Shown: positions 41,703-43,220 of the stretch, one piece after another
Layout: each line of letters begins with the position of its first letter
How positions within the stretch are numbered: position 1 is the stretch's first letter
Source of the DNA: Akkermansiaceae bacterium
Lineage (GTDB): Bacteria; Verrucomicrobiota; Verrucomicrobiia; Verrucomicrobiales; Akkermansiaceae
Direction: 5' to 3'
DNA length: 43,220 bases
NCBI GenBank assembly: GCA_903888515.1
Contig: CAISTY010000183.1
Location: 1-43,220 of the forward strand
Position numbers and translations under genes: made by a program
Notes under the pieces: model-generated
The model's input: only the letters and a program-made list of their open reading frames with translations
The model's database searches: none
What the model was told of the DNA's origin: nothing

Positions 41703-42703
41703 ACACGCAGCACACAGAAAAAGCGCGGGGAGGCACTGGTGGCAAAGTGATAGCCCGTTTCGATGACTCAATCATTGCCGGCTTGCGCCAACGATTGCCT
41801 GATTACCTTGCCGCCCGAGGTGTTGAACTCCGCAGGAACGGCACCCGCCTTGTCGGGCGATGCCCGGTGCATGATGATTCAAACCCGAGCTTTGCCGTTT
41901 ACGGTGCCAATCATGAGAACTGCGGCTGTTACCCGTGCGGATTCGATGGCGACGTGTTCGCCTTGTCGCAATGGCTGGGCCGTTCATCGAACTTTCCCGA
42001 GGCCGTGCAAGACGTTTCCACCGTGCTTGGCTACTATCTGCCGGAATCGACCGCAGGAACCGCCACAAGGCACGCCACGCCACCGCAGAGGCCCGCCAAG
42101 CAACCCGAGCCGCCGCCGCTTGTCCTATCGGATGCCGACCGTGAGAAAATCCGCCTTGCCCGCCTGCGGTTTTCGGATGCCTTTCACGCCGGGGATGAAA
42201 TAATCGACCGCATCGCCGCAAGCCTTGGACTCGACCGCGAAACCCTGCGGCATGCGTCATGGGGTGAAAGCGGACTTGGCCTAGCATGTCCGGTAAATTC
42301 CCGCGAACCTTGGCTTTGCTATGCCTATCCGAACGGCTTGAAATGGCGCAACCCGCACCCGCGAACCACCCCGCGCTTTCTGTGGATTGTGCCCAAGGCA
42401 ACCGCACCCTGGCGCATGGAGTGGGTGAAGCCCGGCACCGCCACCGTCTATCTGACAGAGGGGGAATCTGATTGCTTGGCTTTGATTGCCGCAGGGTTAG
42501 AGGCCGATGGCACCGCCGCTTGTGTCGCCAGTCCCGGCACGTCGTTTCTCCCATCGTGGGCACCACTATTCGCCGGGAAGAGAATTGTGATTTGTTTCGA
42601 CCTCGACACCGCAGGCCAAGCCGCCGCCGCCAAGGTTGCCGGGATGTTGCAAGGGCATGCCTCAGAAATTCTAATATGGAAAGGAACATCAAGCCATGCG
42701 TGA
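41699..42703 (+). CDS. CHC2-zinc/Toprim primase
   Basis: A 334-residue protein. The N-terminal zinc finger has RCPVHDDSNPSF and C-G-C-Y-P-C-G-F-D-G-D, the CHC2 pattern (C-x-x-H ... C-x-x-C) of DnaG-like primases. The Toprim domain follows: VYLTEGESDCLALIAAG with the catalytic Glu, and V-I-C-F-D-L-D-T-A-G with the D-x-D motif. It lacks a long primase core and helicase and is typical of primases in satellites or integrative elements, where it starts replication after excision. It overlaps the next gene by eight bases; the next protein would normally be the helicase or its loader. Confidence 0.83.
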   Translation: MNTQHTEKARGGTGGKVIARFDDSIIAGLRQRLPDYLAARGVELRRNGTRLVGRCPVHDDSNPSFAVYGANHENCGCYPCGFDGDVFALSQWLGRSSNFPEAVQDVSTVLGYYLPESTAGTATRHATPPQRPAKQPEPPPLVLSDADREKIRLARLRFSDAFHAGDEIIDRIAASLGLDRETLRHASWGESGLGLACPVNSREPWLCYAYPNGLKWRNPHPRTTPRFLWIVPKATAPWRMEWVKPGTATVYLTEGESDCLALIAAGLEADGTAACVASPGTSFLPSWAPLFAGKRIVICFDLDTAGQAAAAKVAGMLQGHASEILIWKGTSSHA

Positions 42704-43115
42704 ATCCGCCAAAGTCAAAGACCTCCGCGACTTTCGCAACCGTCACGGCAACGAACATACTCAGCAATCCGTGGAAAACGCGGAGCCGTTCACGCCCGAA
42801 GCCCCGCCACAACCACAGGCACAGCCGGAAACGTGCAACGGGAATACTTTGGACGGTGCGGACGCAGGAACAAGCGGCCCCGAAGATCAACCACCGGGAC
42901 AAAACGACGGGCCGGATACCGATCCCGAAATCCCCGGCAATGTGTTTCCCATCCCGGCAGGCGGGATCAGTTACACACACGCCGCAAAAACCATTTTTCC
43001 CGTCATCGCGAAAAGTCGCCGCCTCTTCATGCGCGACGGCACCCCGCATGAAGTTGTGTCGGGGGCGGGCAAGCCCGATCACCTAGTGTGCCGGACGTTA
43101 AATAGCTATTCATAA
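42696..43115 (+). pseudogene. Element gene truncated by the right-hand IS
   Basis: The frame starts at ATG 42696 inside the primase gene end and runs to 43115, where the last residues (VCRTLNSYS) and the stop come from the IS. Residues 30-75 are Pro/Gln/Glu-rich linker; the end (GISYTHAAKTIFPVIAKSRR, L-F-M-R-D-G-T-P-H-E-V-V) looks like the beginning of a larger enzyme, probably a DUF927/helicase-type protein, but the body is missing. It was probably the helicase-like partner of the primase. Confidence 0.6.
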
Positions 43116-43220
43116 TTAATTCTTGCCGCTGGTCTTGGCGAGGGCGTCCTTAGCCCGTTGGATTTTTCTGAGGATTTCCTGCCCTTCGGCCTTCCAAACG
43201 TATCGCTTCGGGTCGAGATC
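43083..43220 (-). mobile_element. IS630-type element, right (3') end, right copy
   Basis: An exact inverted copy of 1-138, bounded by CTAG at 43083-43086. It interrupts the element gene that begins at 42696. Both IS copies face with their transposase 3' ends toward the window interior. Confidence 0.8.
43116..43220 (-). CDS. IS630-type transposase, C-terminal fragment (right copy)
   Basis: Identical in sequence to the left fragment at 1-105 but on the minus strand. TTA at 43116-43118 is the complement of the TAA stop. Only the last 34 codons are present before the window edge. Confidence 0.6.
   Translation of the reverse strand, partial: DLDPKRYVWKAEGQEILRKIQRAKDALAKTSGKN

Noticed and set aside
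1-43220. A composite transposon made of two IS630-type copies
   Set aside because: The interval contains ordinary chromosomal genes and two genes broken at the IS sites; a 43-kb composite unit is less likely than two independent insertions or an assembly break.

Overview
The window looks like a piece of a high-GC Verrucomicrobia chromosome. The best taxonomic signals are a 1217-residue pseudopilin-like protein of the Verru_Chthon cassette protein A type, several large helical-repeat or response-regulator/kinase fusions, and many very short palindromes with 3-nt loops. Both ends of the window are the same 138-bp piece of an IS630-type insertion sequence in opposite orientation (1-138 and 43083-43220). 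The contig therefore most likely stops at two copies of one repeated IS, and each copy truncates a host gene.

Layout. (1) 0.1-6.3 kb is a scrapyard of small modules: a truncated lipoprotein gene, an AbrB/PIN pair with a broken toxin, a ParDE pair, a broken DUF4143 ATPase followed by a small winged-helix-like protein, a Phd/RelE-type pair, two copies of a 174-bp repeat, and an intact pair of a zinc-ribbon DEDDh exonuclease and a SEC-C/TPR protein. (2) 6.3-19.1 kb, minus strand, is a large defence block: hsdM, a DUF1016 (YhcG-like) nuclease, a KilA-N fragment, hsdS, a REP-associated tyrosine transposase (RAYT), abiEi, abiEii, hsdR and a DUF45/YgjP metallopeptidase. hsdS lies between two complex palindromic arrays, and palindromes of the same style are also found inside hsdM. 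abiEi-abiEii-hsdR-DUF45 are chained by short overlaps behind an operator with four half-sites. (3) 19.2-22 kb holds the 3' end of a NiFe-hydrogenase large-subunit gene, hypE, and a carboxynorspermidine dehydrogenase-type gene.

(4) 22-28.7 kb, plus strand, holds the Verru_Chthon-type protein, a secreted protein, a membrane M50-like metalloprotease and a cysteine desulfurase. (5) 28.7-36.7 kb, minus strand, holds a hybrid signalling operon (PAS histidine kinase, single-domain response regulator, response regulator fused to a Ser/Thr kinase), a PocR/AraC regulator and a CcoI/FixI-like copper P-type ATPase. (6) A Fic protein is followed by an integrative element. A displaced 3' half of tRNA-Cys (38385-38434) marks its left attachment site, followed by integrase, a hypothetical gene, an AlpA/excisionase-like gene, a DUF3102-like gene, a small gene and a CHC2/Toprim primase. 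The element is cut by the right-hand IS.

The most interesting structure is the RAYT plus the two REP-like arrays around hsdS, with related palindromes inserted in frame in hsdM. Second is the apparent co-expression of hsdR with the AbiE toxin-antitoxin genes. A 21-bp exact repeat at 3449 and 19282 brackets the whole defence region. All functional calls come from reading motifs; no database search was run.
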